Shown here: positions 1 through 5,927 of the stretch, piece after piece | How positions within the stretch are numbered: the first letter of the stretch is position 1 | Layout: every line of letters starts with the position of its first letter | Assembly (NCBI GenBank): GCA_023392185.1 | Contig: JAEVZP010000241.1 | Span: 1 to 8,110, forward strand | Origin: Bacteroidota bacterium | GTDB lineage: Bacteria > Bacteroidota > Bacteroidia > Chitinophagales > Chitinophagaceae | Reading direction: 5' to 3' | DNA length: 8,110 bases | Position numbers and translations under genes: made by a program | The notes under the pieces: model-generated | What the model was told of the DNA's origin: nothing | The model's input: only the letters and a program-made list of their open reading frames with translations | The model's database searches: none

Positions 1-428
1 TTGCGCCAGTTGCCGACCACAATCTTCGTCATTCCGCTTCGACCAGTAGGAAACAAAGCAGCATGCCAGGCGAAGAGTCGCTCTTCGGTTAGTGGCAACG
101 GATAGTTTTGCGTGGCATCCAGCATCATCTCTACAACGCCTTCTACATCCCGGTCGGCAGGTATCATTCCAGCAATATCGAGACCAAGACGCCTGGCAAT
201 GGAAGACCTTACCTGCTCACGGTCTAAATGTTCGCCTTCAATTTCGCTGGACTTGATAACCTCCTGCGTCAATGTCTGCAAATGGGCTTCAGTTTGTAAA
301 TCGAAACCGAGTCCTTCCATGCGACCCAAGACACGACCTTGCCGGTGCCGGACTTCCGCCAACAAGGAAACCAATGCGTCGTTATCCCAGCGAAACGCCG
401 GCCAGTCTTTCTTTTGATAGATGTACAC
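1..428 (-). CDS. Fic family protein with N-terminal DUF4172-type domain (3' part outside window)
   Basis: The minus-strand frame is open from 479 to the window edge. From a GTG at 428 it begins MYIYQKKDWPAF, matching the usual start of Fic proteins with a DUF4172-type N-terminal domain. Visible are 142 residues: the W-x-x-F-x-W-D segment at 9-15, the stretch VIKSSEIEGE at 57-66, the VRSSIARRLG helix at 73-82, and LFPTGRSGM at 125-133, which in this family precedes the catalytic helix. S60-xxx-E64-G65 fits the (S/T)xxxE(G/N) inhibitory-helix motif of class II (self-inhibited) Fic enzymes. The catalytic HPFxxGNGR motif would lie beyond the window, so activity cannot be judged. Fic enzymes typically transfer AMP from ATP to target hydroxyl groups; the target here is unknown. 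A GGAG lies 5 nt before the GTG. An alternative ATG at 464 adds 12 residues that I do not recognise as conserved. The gene is divergent from the 610-1299 pair. Confidence 0.88.
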   Translation of the reverse strand, partial: MYIYQKKDWPAFRWDNDALVSLLAEVRHRQGRVLGRMEGLGFDLQTEAHLQTLTQEVIKSSEIEGEHLDREQVRSSIARRLGLDIAGMIPADRDVEGVVEMMLDATQNYPLPLTEERLFAWHAALFPTGRSGMTKIVVGNWR

Positions 429-539
429 CTTATCTCCGCATTTTGTGCGGTGAAAGTAGCGCATATTCTCCGCATAGGCTTAAAATGGGCGCGGGTAGGG
501 GTAATAAGCCGCTCTCTATGATTCATAAACATTTGGTTT

Positions 540-547
540 TACCTTTG
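540..547 (+). promoter_or_regulatory. Possible Bacteroidota -7 box (TACCTTTG)
   Basis: TACCTTTG matches the Bacteroidota consensus TAnnTTTG fully and sits about 62 nt before the ATG at 610. The expected TTG-type -33 element about 19 nt upstream is not clear (the sequence there ends in TATG at 517-520). This is therefore a candidate promoter for the small membrane gene pair only. Confidence 0.3.
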
Positions 548-555
548 ATAAGGGA

Positions 556-592
556 CACAGAGAGCACGGGGATGCCACGGAGTTCCACAGAG
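556..592. repeat. Short degenerate CACAGAG-type repeat units
   Basis: Four related heptamers lie in a row: CACAGAG at 556-562, CACGGGG at 565-571, CACGGAG at 576-582 and CACAGAG at 586-592. Their starts are 9-11 bp apart, close to one helical turn. The composition resembles the degenerate cacagag/cacggag tracts I associate with intergenic regions of some Bacteroidota genomes, but that comparison is from memory. They end 18 nt before the start codon at 610, so they would lie in the leader if the promoter at 540 is used. Function unknown. Confidence 0.55.
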
Positions 593-609
593 GATTTTCA
601 CCGGAAACC

Positions 610-1014
610 ATGACCAATAAGACCAAAACAAGACTTTTCTATTCCGGTGCGCTGGTTTTTCTTGTACTGTTTTTTGCGTCTGCCAGGTATGTGAGACATC
701 TGTTGATAACCAACCACCGCTTTTCCTCTGGGAAGGTTTATGAAGTACGTCGCACCGGAAGATCGCATATCGTAAGATTAGCTTACACCTTTGAAGCCAC
801 AGGAAGAACCTATGACGTATCAACCATTTATGAAGAAGAGCTATTACCGATTGAAGATGCAGGGATGCTTTTAGGAAAAACCTTTCCCGTAATCTACTAC
901 ACTAAAATGCCCGCTTTAGCGAATCAATTGCTGCTTTTTCCGCCCGATTACGAACAATATCAGATTTCTTACCCAGACAGCCTGAAGTGGCTCTTGCCGT
1001 TTGTCAAACTTTAA
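610..1014 (+). CDS. Hypothetical single-pass membrane protein, 134 aa
   Basis: The product is a 134-residue protein with a basic N-terminus (MTNKTKTR) and one hydrophobic segment at about 9-26, followed by R-rich residues. This looks like a signal anchor rather than a cleaved signal peptide. The rest alternates polar and aromatic residues: GKVYEVRRTGRSHIVRLAYTF at 41-61, GRTYDV at 65-70 and LLGKTFPVIYYTKMP at 87-101. The layout (anchor, a beta-rich 'Y-x-F...G-x-x-Y' part, then 'GK-x-FPVIYY') resembles small DUF3592-like proteins, but the match is loose and I do not assign the family. No strong Shine-Dalgarno site precedes the ATG. The next gene starts 12 nt after the stop on the same strand, so the two are probably co-transcribed. 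Continuous coding character and a clear membrane segment support a real gene; function unknown. Confidence 0.7.
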   Translation: MTNKTKTRLFYSGALVFLVLFFASARYVRHLLITNHRFSSGKVYEVRRTGRSHIVRLAYTFEATGRTYDVSTIYEEELLPIEDAGMLLGKTFPVIYYTKMPALANQLLLFPPDYEQYQISYPDSLKWLLPFVKL

Positions 1015-1026
1015 GCGCTTTTAACC

Positions 1027-1299
1027 ATGAAAAACATTCCGGAAAAAATAGCCGAGCTGTGGGGCTGGCTCGTTATTCTGTTCGCCTTTATCGGTCTGGG
1101 CATTCTTGTAGCCGCGGTGCTTTTGTTTCTCTTGAGCGGGCTTATAGGAATAATCATGGGCCTTGCTGTTACGCTCCTTGCCATCTATCTAGGTATCAGA
1201 ATAGCTAACAGCATCTACAAAGGAAAAGGGACCATCCACGCATTGTCGCTGACATCTGCGACACCAGAGCTTGACAAGAGCGAGGCGGAGAATCCATAG
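1027..1299 (+). CDS. Hypothetical two-pass small membrane protein, 90 aa
   Basis: The product has an amphipathic start (MKNIPEKIAELWG), two long hydrophobic segments at about 13-36 and 38-58 joined by a very short turn near S37-G38, and a hydrophilic tail (IYKGKGTIHALS..., ending in the acidic ELDKSEAENP). This fits a helical hairpin in the inner membrane with the basic residues after the second helix (R58, K65, K67) on the cytoplasmic side. There is no cysteine, histidine cluster or known motif. It starts 12 nt after the stop of the 134-aa gene and probably shares its transcript. Size and topology resemble many small membrane proteins of unknown role. A toxin of a toxin-antitoxin pair is imaginable but nothing in the sequence specifically supports it. 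Confidence 0.68.
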   Translation: MKNIPEKIAELWGWLVILFAFIGLGILVAAVLLFLLSGLIGIIMGLAVTLLAIYLGIRIANSIYKGKGTIHALSLTSATPELDKSEAENP

Positions 1300-1454
1300 C
1301 CCGCTTTTAGCGGAATGGAACCAAACCACTCCCACAAGCAGGGCCGCGCCGCATACATCCCACACTTGACCCTTATTTCTTGATTTCCTAGTATTTCAAA
1401 ACATCTACTTTACATAACCTAAATTATGGAACAAAACCAGATTTTCGTTTCCGG
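1300..1454. other. Convergent intergenic region
   Basis: This region lies between the ends of the plus-strand small gene pair and the minus-strand ABC exporter. Directly after the plus-strand stop is a short hairpin, CCGC-TTTTA-GCGG at 1301-1313, with no T-run after it. At its right end is a weak hairpin that may terminate the ABC gene (1435-1456). The middle is AT-rich with no repeat or open frame that I can support. Confidence 0.5.
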
Positions 1455-1456
1455 TT
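1435..1456 (-). terminator. Weak possible terminator of the ABC exporter gene
   Basis: On the minus strand AACCGG, a 10-nt loop and CTGGTT can form a 6-bp stem with one G-U wobble, followed by TTGTT. The stem overlaps the ABC stop codon (1455-1457). Stem and U-run are both short, so this is a weak call. Confidence 0.3.
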
Positions 1457-3290
1457 AGCTGTTCTGAAGTTCTACCAGCTTCCTATAGATGTTCTCCGCT
1501 TCGGGGGTATGCTGTTGCATCAGTTCCTCATGGCGACCGCTGGCCGAAACCTGACCACCTTCCAAAACAAGAATCTGGTCAGCAGCGCGAATAGTAGACA
1601 GCCGGTGCGCAATCACAAACGAAGTCCGGCCGCGCATCAGATTGACCAAAGCTTCCTGCACCAGCTTTTCGCTTTCCGAATCCAGCGCGCTCGTTGCCTC
1701 GTCTAAGATAAGGATCGTTGGGTTCTTCAGCAAGGCCCGGGCAATGGCAATCCGCTGGCGCTGACCGCCGGAAAGTTTTACACCGCGCTCGCCGACAATG
1801 GTTTCGTAGCCTTCCGGAAAGCGCGCAATGAATTCATGTGCATTGGCCAGACGTGCAGCTTCTTCAATCTGTGCAGCGGTAGCGTTCGGAAAACCGTAGG
1901 CAATGTTTTCGCGAATCGTGCCGCCAAACAGCATCACGTCCTGCGGCACAAGTGCCATTTGCAGCCGCAGTTGAGACAGCGGAATATCGCCGGCCGCAAG
2001 CCCGTCGAACAGAATTTTTCCGGAATCCGGCGTATAAAAACGCAATAACAAGGCTGCCAGGGTACTTTTACCGGCTCCGCTGGGCCCTACAATTCCGATT
2101 TGTTGTCCGGCTTGGGCCTCCAGGCGCAACCCCTGCAACACCGGAATGTCTTTCCGGGAAGGATAACTGAAATACACGTCGTCAAACCGCACATTGCCTT
2201 TCAGTCTGAATCGTTCTTCCACAACCGGTCGCTCGGTATTTACCGGTTCGGTCTCTTCCTTTAGTAGCTCGCGGATTCTTTGGGTGGCACCCAGGGTTTT
2301 CTGAAGCTGGCTGTACAGATCGGCAAAGCCGGCCATGCTGCCGGCTACAAAGGCCGTATAAACCACAAAAGCCGTCAGTGCGCCAAAGCTTAATTCGCCG
2401 GCAGCCATCAGCCGCGTGCTATACCAGACGCACAGGACCACCGCACCAAACACGCTAAACAGCATAAAGGACACGAAAAGGCCCCGCGCCTTGCCGTTTT
2501 TAACCGCCAGCCGGACCGCAGACTGCAGTGCTGATTCGTAGCGGCGGCTTTCGTACCACTCGTTTGCAAATGCCTTTACCGTTGAAATGCCCAGCAGCGT
2601 TTCCTGCACTACCGTCCCGCTGTCAGCGAGCTTGTCCTGGGCTTCCCGTGAGGTTTTCCGGATTGCTTTGCCGAAAACCAGGGCCACCCCGATAATGACC
2701 GGAACCACCAACAGCATCAGCCCCGTCAGCACCGGCGACAGGTAAACCAGCAGTGCAAAACCAATCACCAGCGTCAACACGCCGCGCAAAAGCTCTGCAA
2801 ACATACCGGTAAGGCTGTCCTGAACCTGTGTCACGTCGGAGGAAATGCGGCTGGAAAGCTCCCCTACCCGCCGTCTGGCGAAAAACTCAACAGGAACACA
2901 TAGCAGCCGTTTATACACGTCGTTGCGCATATCGGCCACGGCGCGTTCGCCCACCGAGGCAAAAAGTGCAATCCGTGCAAACGAAAACACCATTTGCAAC
3001 GCCAGAACGCCAATCATCAGCCAGGCAATACCTCCCGGGCCCAAACCGTATAGAAGGGCTACCGGCACAGTAGAATTTCCGGAAATACGGGCGCTTTCTA
3101 TCAGTTCCTTCAGCAAAAAGGGAAATGCCATAGTGGTGAGCGAGCTCATCACTATGGCGCCCAGTGCCAGCAAAAACAGGCTTTTATAAGGCCGTAAATA
3201 CCGGAAAAGACTCAGGCCTTCCCGCAAACTTTCTTTAGTAATCTTCGCTTTTGGAGCGTCATCCTCTATTCGTCTTCCGGGGCGTGCCAT
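1455..3290 (-). CDS. ABC exporter half-transporter (MsbA/BmrA-like permease fused to ATPase)
   Basis: The 611-residue protein has a membrane domain then a nucleotide-binding domain, the usual length of an exporter half-transporter that works as a dimer in the inner membrane. Hydrophobic segments lie near 39-60, 88-113, 170-188, 190-207, 272-294 and 303-322 (six helices). The ATPase carries an A-loop tyrosine at 376, Walker A GPSGAGKST at 402-410, Q-loop Q450, signature LSGGQ at 506-510, Walker B ending in D530 with catalytic E531, D-loop SALD at 534-537 and H-loop H562, so it is complete. The start is taken at ATG 3290 (MARPGRRIEDD), the family-like N-terminus; an in-frame ATG at 3359 would add 23 residues lying wholly inside the helicase gene. 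It overlaps the helicase 3' end by 32 bp in another frame, implying co-transcription. The substrate (lipid, drug or peptide) cannot be read from the sequence. Confidence 0.93.
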   Translation of the reverse strand: MARPGRRIEDDAPKAKITKESLREGLSLFRYLRPYKSLFLLALGAIVMSSLTTMAFPFLLKELIESARISGNSTVPVALLYGLGPGGIAWLMIGVLALQMVFSFARIALFASVGERAVADMRNDVYKRLLCVPVEFFARRRVGELSSRISSDVTQVQDSLTGMFAELLRGVLTLVIGFALLVYLSPVLTGLMLLVVPVIIGVALVFGKAIRKTSREAQDKLADSGTVVQETLLGISTVKAFANEWYESRRYESALQSAVRLAVKNGKARGLFVSFMLFSVFGAVVLCVWYSTRLMAAGELSFGALTAFVVYTAFVAGSMAGFADLYSQLQKTLGATQRIRELLKEETEPVNTERPVVEERFRLKGNVRFDDVYFSYPSRKDIPVLQGLRLEAQAGQQIGIVGPSGAGKSTLAALLLRFYTPDSGKILFDGLAAGDIPLSQLRLQMALVPQDVMLFGGTIRENIAYGFPNATAAQIEEAARLANAHEFIARFPEGYETIVGERGVKLSGGQRQRIAIARALLKNPTILILDEATSALDSESEKLVQEALVNLMRGRTSFVIAHRLSTIRAADQILVLEGGQVSASGRHEELMQQHTPEAENIYRKLVELQNS

Positions 3291-4512
3291 GACTGTGTTT
3301 CTGTTTGCTTGTTTTCCGGGAATGAGGGCGGCCGGCACCTCTTTCGGCAGGCTTTGCATGGTAATCTACCATGCTTTTAAAACCTTCCGGCAGCGGTGTC
3401 TTTAAAATCTCGCGGCCAATCATCTTTTCAATGCGCTGAAAACGGCGTACATCATCGCTGTTCACAAACGTAATAGCAGTACCGGTGCGCTGTGCACGGG
3501 CGGTTCGGCCAATCCGGTGTACGTAATCCTCCGGATCGGGCGGCACGTCGTAATTAAGCACCAGTTCGATCCCTTCTACATCAATCCCCCGGCTGAGCAC
3601 ATCAGTACCGATAAGAATCGGCAGTTTCCGGGCTTTAAATTCCAGCATAAGTTCGTTGCGGGCATCCTGCTCCAGGTCGGAAGAGAAAGCCTTGCATTTC
3701 AGCCCTTCTTTGCGCAGTTCGCGCTCCAGCCGCCGAACGGTTTCTTTCCGCGATGCAAAGATGATAGCACTTTGATAGGTATCTTCCTTAAAGATGCGTG
3801 ATACGAGTGCATTCTTCTCTTCGTTCTGAACCAGGAAAACCTTTTGCAGAATGGCTTCTGCGGGCTTGTTAACAGCGATGCGGATTTCCACCGGATGATT
3901 TAGAATAGCGCCGGCCAACGCTTTGATTTTAGGAGCAAGCGTAGCGGAGAACAGCAACGTCTGTCGCTCTTTGGGCAGGGCCGATACAATCCGGATCAGG
4001 TCGTCGTAAAAACCCATGTCCAGCATCCGGTCGGCTTCGTCGAGGACCAGATGTTCAATTGTAGAAAAGTCGAGGCTGCCCATTTGCATCAGGGCAATCA
4101 GGCGGCCCGGCGTGGCGATAATAATATCGGCCCCGCTGCGCAGGGCTTTTTTCTGCGCCTCGAAGGTGATGCCGTCGGTTCCGCCATAAACGGCCGCACA
4201 GCTCACATCCACATAGTAAGACATCGCTTCTACCTGTTGATCGATCTGTTGGGCCAGTTCGCGGGTGGGCACCAGCACGAGGGTATTTAACTGTCCTTTG
4301 GGCGCACGCAACACTTTGTCGAGAATGGGCAGAATAAAAGCGGCCGTTTTTCCGGTTCCGGTTTGTGCGGTTGCAATGAGGTCTTTGCCGTCCAGAATCG
4401 CCGGAATGGCCTGCTGTTGAATAGGTGTGGGCGTACGATAGCCCATGGCTTCTATACCGTCCAGTACATCATAATCCAGCTCAAAATCATCGAAATGAGT
4501 GTATTCTTTCAT
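3259..4512 (-). CDS. DEAD-box ATP-dependent RNA helicase (RhlE-like)
   Basis: The 417-residue protein uses ATP to unwind short RNA duplexes in the cytoplasm, in ribosome assembly or mRNA handling. All core motifs are present: upstream aromatic F7 and Q motif TPIQ (29-32), motif I AQTGTGKT (49-56), Ia PTRELA (82-87), GG (110-111), Ib TPGR (134-137), II DEAD (158-161), III SAT (189-191), IV IIFAS (250-254), V with GTDVLSRGID (302-311) and VI HRIGRTAR (332-339). A short basic tail follows (391-417, rich in R, K, H), as in RhlE-type enzymes where it aids RNA binding. The start is ATG 4512 (MKEYTHFDDF), where family similarity begins; the frame stays open to 4725 but that part has no helicase character and crosses a terminator. 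Its 3' end overlaps the ABC gene. The exact cellular role (cold adaptation, ribosome biogenesis or RNA decay) is not determined. Confidence 0.95.
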   Translation of the reverse strand: MKEYTHFDDFELDYDVLDGIEAMGYRTPTPIQQQAIPAILDGKDLIATAQTGTGKTAAFILPILDKVLRAPKGQLNTLVLVPTRELAQQIDQQVEAMSYYVDVSCAAVYGGTDGITFEAQKKALRSGADIIIATPGRLIALMQMGSLDFSTIEHLVLDEADRMLDMGFYDDLIRIVSALPKERQTLLFSATLAPKIKALAGAILNHPVEIRIAVNKPAEAILQKVFLVQNEEKNALVSRIFKEDTYQSAIIFASRKETVRRLERELRKEGLKCKAFSSDLEQDARNELMLEFKARKLPILIGTDVLSRGIDVEGIELVLNYDVPPDPEDYVHRIGRTARAQRTGTAITFVNSDDVRRFQRIEKMIGREILKTPLPEGFKSMVDYHAKPAERGAGRPHSRKTSKQKHSHGTPRKTNRG

Positions 4513-4572
4513 TAAAATGCTTGTCTCTTCTATTAAATGGTTTTGCGGGGGAAAGGTTGGTCGATTCCAACA

Positions 4573-4600
4573 AAAAGACCGGCAAAAGTACCGGTCTTTT
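4573..4600 (-). terminator. Strong intrinsic terminator of the desaturase gene
   Basis: AAAAGACCGG (4573-4582) and CCGGTCTTTT (4591-4600) form a perfect 10-bp inverted repeat with an 8-nt loop. Read on the minus strand the stem ends in a T-run (TCTTTTTG), 15 nt after the desaturase stop codon. It lies upstream of the helicase start at 4512, so the helicase needs its own promoter in roughly 4513-4572, or readthrough. Confidence 0.88.
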
Positions 4601-4616
4601 AGAAAAGTGCTTTTCT
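4601..4616 (-). repeat. Second inverted repeat at the desaturase stop codon
   Basis: AGAAAAG-TG-CTTTTCT is a perfect 7-bp inverted repeat with a 2-nt centre. It touches the TAA at 4616-4618 and directly abuts the terminator stem, so the two can form tandem hairpins on the minus-strand transcript. It may add to termination or mRNA protection. Confidence 0.45.
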
Positions 4617-5743
4617 TAGGAGCGTCCAAGGTGGCGTAACATCTGTGCATGTGCGCCGAGCGCATTGAGGAAGGTTGGCCGGACCTGATACTGAAGGCCG
4701 TGATCCCGGGCCGTCTGGGCAACAATCGGTGCCAGTTTCGGGTAATGTACGTGGCATATCTGCGGAAACAGATGGTGCTCGATCTGGAAGTTGAGGCCGC
4801 CGATAAACCAGGACAGCACCCGGCTTTTGGGCGCGAAGTTCACCGTGTTTTGCAGCTGGTGCACCGCCCAGCTGTTTTCCATTTTACGCTCGTCATTGGG
4901 CGCAGCAAAATCGCTTTCCTCCATAACGTGAGCCAGCTGGAAGATGCAGGCCAGCGAAAGGCCGGCTATGAAGTGCATACCGAGGAAGCCGATCAATACA
5001 GCCCCCCAGCCCGCACCGGAGAACAACAGCGGCAGCACGAGGAACACAGCGAAATACAGAATCTTGGAAAGGGTCACCTCCACCAGGGCAGCACCGAGGG
5101 AGATTTTTTCTTTGCGAAGCAGTCCCATTTTGTGGTAGCTGATCACGCCCAGAAAATCTTTTGCCGTGCACCAGTAGATCGTCATCAGGCCATAGATAAA
5201 CCAGGCATAGAAGTGCTGGTAACGGTGCATGCCGATTTTCCGGGAATGCGGGGTAAAACGCAGCAAAATTCCGGCATCCACGTCCTGATCCAGACCATCG
5301 ATATTGGTATAAGTGTGGTGAAGGATATTGTGTTGGATCTTCCAGGTGATGTCGTTTCCACCTACCAGATGAATCACCAGACCGATAAACTTATCGCGGC
5401 CTTTCCGGCCGGTATAAGCGCCATGGTTGCCGTCATGCATCACCGAACAGCCGATCCCGACCATTCCGGCAGCCATCAGGAACCAGGACAAGTAAAACAA
5501 CACCGGCGAAACGGTATAAATTCCGGAAATAATGGCGATGAAAGGCACAAAGTAAATGGCCAGCATAGCCACCGTTTTCCAAAGCATGTGCCGGTTGCGA
5601 TAAGGCGAAAGTCCGGTTTTCGTAAAATATTCATCCACGTTGCAACGGAGTGCATCGTGGAATCCGGAAGCACCCTTTTTGGGTGCGAAACGAACGATTT
5701 CGAATCTGGCCTTAGCCAGTTTTTGTATTACTGCTGTGCTCAA
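4616..5743 (-). CDS. Membrane fatty acid desaturase (front-end / linoleoyl-CoA desaturase-like)
   Basis: The 375-residue integral membrane di-iron enzyme introduces a double bond into an acyl chain of a lipid or acyl-CoA, using oxygen and electrons from a separate donor. Three histidine boxes are seen: H103-DGN-H107, H138-NIL-H142-H143 and Q320-IE-H323-H324. The QxxHH third box is the hallmark of the front-end/linoleoyl-CoA desaturase group. Hydrophobic blocks at about 57-77, 79-99, 178-193, 226-242 and 246-268 supply the membrane helices. There is no fused cytochrome b5 domain, so a separate ferredoxin or cytochrome is presumed. The frame stops at 5753-5755 and has no ATG before codon 53; TTG at 5743 is the first plausible start and keeps the N-terminal FHDALRCNVDEYF region typical of the family. 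No Shine-Dalgarno site is visible. The gene is followed by a strong terminator. Chain position specificity is unknown. Confidence 0.93.
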   Translation of the reverse strand: MSTAVIQKLAKARFEIVRFAPKKGASGFHDALRCNVDEYFTKTGLSPYRNRHMLWKTVAMLAIYFVPFIAIISGIYTVSPVLFYLSWFLMAAGMVGIGCSVMHDGNHGAYTGRKGRDKFIGLVIHLVGGNDITWKIQHNILHHTYTNIDGLDQDVDAGILLRFTPHSRKIGMHRYQHFYAWFIYGLMTIYWCTAKDFLGVISYHKMGLLRKEKISLGAALVEVTLSKILYFAVFLVLPLLFSGAGWGAVLIGFLGMHFIAGLSLACIFQLAHVMEESDFAAPNDERKMENSWAVHQLQNTVNFAPKSRVLSWFIGGLNFQIEHHLFPQICHVHYPKLAPIVAQTARDHGLQYQVRPTFLNALGAHAQMLRHLGRS

Positions 5744-5782
5744 AGGAAAGGGTTATATCTATTAGGATAGGTGGCGAAATTA

Positions 5783-5800
5783 CGAAGCATCAAAGCTTCG
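5783..5800. promoter_or_regulatory. Palindromic element before the desaturase (possible operator or leader hairpin)
   Basis: CGAAGC and GCTTCG form a perfect 6-bp inverted repeat around the 6-nt centre ATCAAA, about 40 nt upstream of the desaturase start. The position suits a regulator-binding site or a 5' leader hairpin. No regulator is encoded in the window, and a 6-bp dyad can occur by chance. Confidence 0.3.
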
Positions 5801-5873
5801 CGGGGAACATGGACAGCTTTTAAGCCGTCGGGTTTAACAAAAAAAACCAAAAAACTGGGCGGACCGGGTCAAG

Positions 5874-5912
5874 CAAACCGGCCGGAGATCGTTTCCGATA
5901 TCGGCCGGTTTG
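5874..5912 (-). terminator. Inverted repeat after the TPR gene, probable terminator
   Basis: CAAACCGGCCG (5874-5884) and CGGCCGGTTTG (5902-5912) are a perfect 11-bp GC-rich inverted repeat with a 17-nt interior that can partly pair (ATCG with CGAT). It begins 15 nt after the TPR stop on the minus strand. Unusually, the T-run lies before the stem (positions 5917-5925) and the next T-rich stretch is about 20 nt beyond it, so it is not a textbook intrinsic terminator. Confidence 0.5.
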
Positions 5913-5927
5913 TCTTAAAAAAAAACC

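Larger units (their letters stand above)
429..609. other. Divergent intergenic spacer, Fic / small membrane genes
   Basis: This spacer separates the minus-strand Fic gene from the plus-strand gene at 610. It holds a 9-bp direct repeat, TCTCCGCAT, at 433-441 and 467-475, which on the minus strand supplies a GGAG before each of the two candidate Fic starts (428 and 464). It also holds a possible -7 promoter box at 540-547 and a group of CACAGAG-like units at 556-592. No open frame here looks like a real gene. Confidence 0.6.
5744..5927. other. Intergenic region upstream of the desaturase
   Basis: This 184-bp region lies between the TPR stop and the desaturase start, both on the minus strand. 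It contains an 11-bp inverted repeat near the TPR end (5874-5912), a 9-base A run at 5917-5925, further A-runs at about 5839-5856, and an 18-bp palindromic element at 5783-5800. The desaturase promoter should lie here but I see no clean TTG/TAnnTTTG pair. No gene is supported. Confidence 0.5.

Noticed and set aside
112..613. Several open frames of 60-113 codons on both strands over the Fic gene and the spacer.
   Set aside because: They overlap the Fic frame, which has clear family sequence; their products are low-complexity R/S/P-rich readings typical of shadow frames.
539..823. 94-codon minus-strand frame opposite the start of the 134-aa gene.
   Set aside because: It has no recognisable domain and crosses the repeat-bearing spacer; the plus-strand frame has a proper membrane anchor and a close downstream partner.
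1301..1313. CCGC-TTTTA-GCGG hairpin after the small gene pair as a terminator.
   Set aside because: It has only a 4-bp stem and no T-run, too weak to call a terminator.
3291..3359. 23-residue N-terminal extension of the ABC exporter from ATG 3359.
   Set aside because: The family-like N-terminus begins at MARPGRR (3290). The extension lies wholly inside the helicase gene and looks like out-of-frame reading; kept only as an alternative start.
4513..4725. Upstream extension of the helicase frame by 71 codons.
   Set aside because: The extension has no helicase similarity, runs through the desaturase terminator and into the desaturase 3' end, and ATG 4512 gives the normal N-terminus.
4649..5770. 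A 373-codon open frame on the plus strand opposite the desaturase.
   Set aside because: Its codons are exact reverse complements of the desaturase codons, so it stays open simply because the desaturase avoids TTA, CTA and TCA codons. The sense protein has all family motifs and the antisense product has no recognisable domain.
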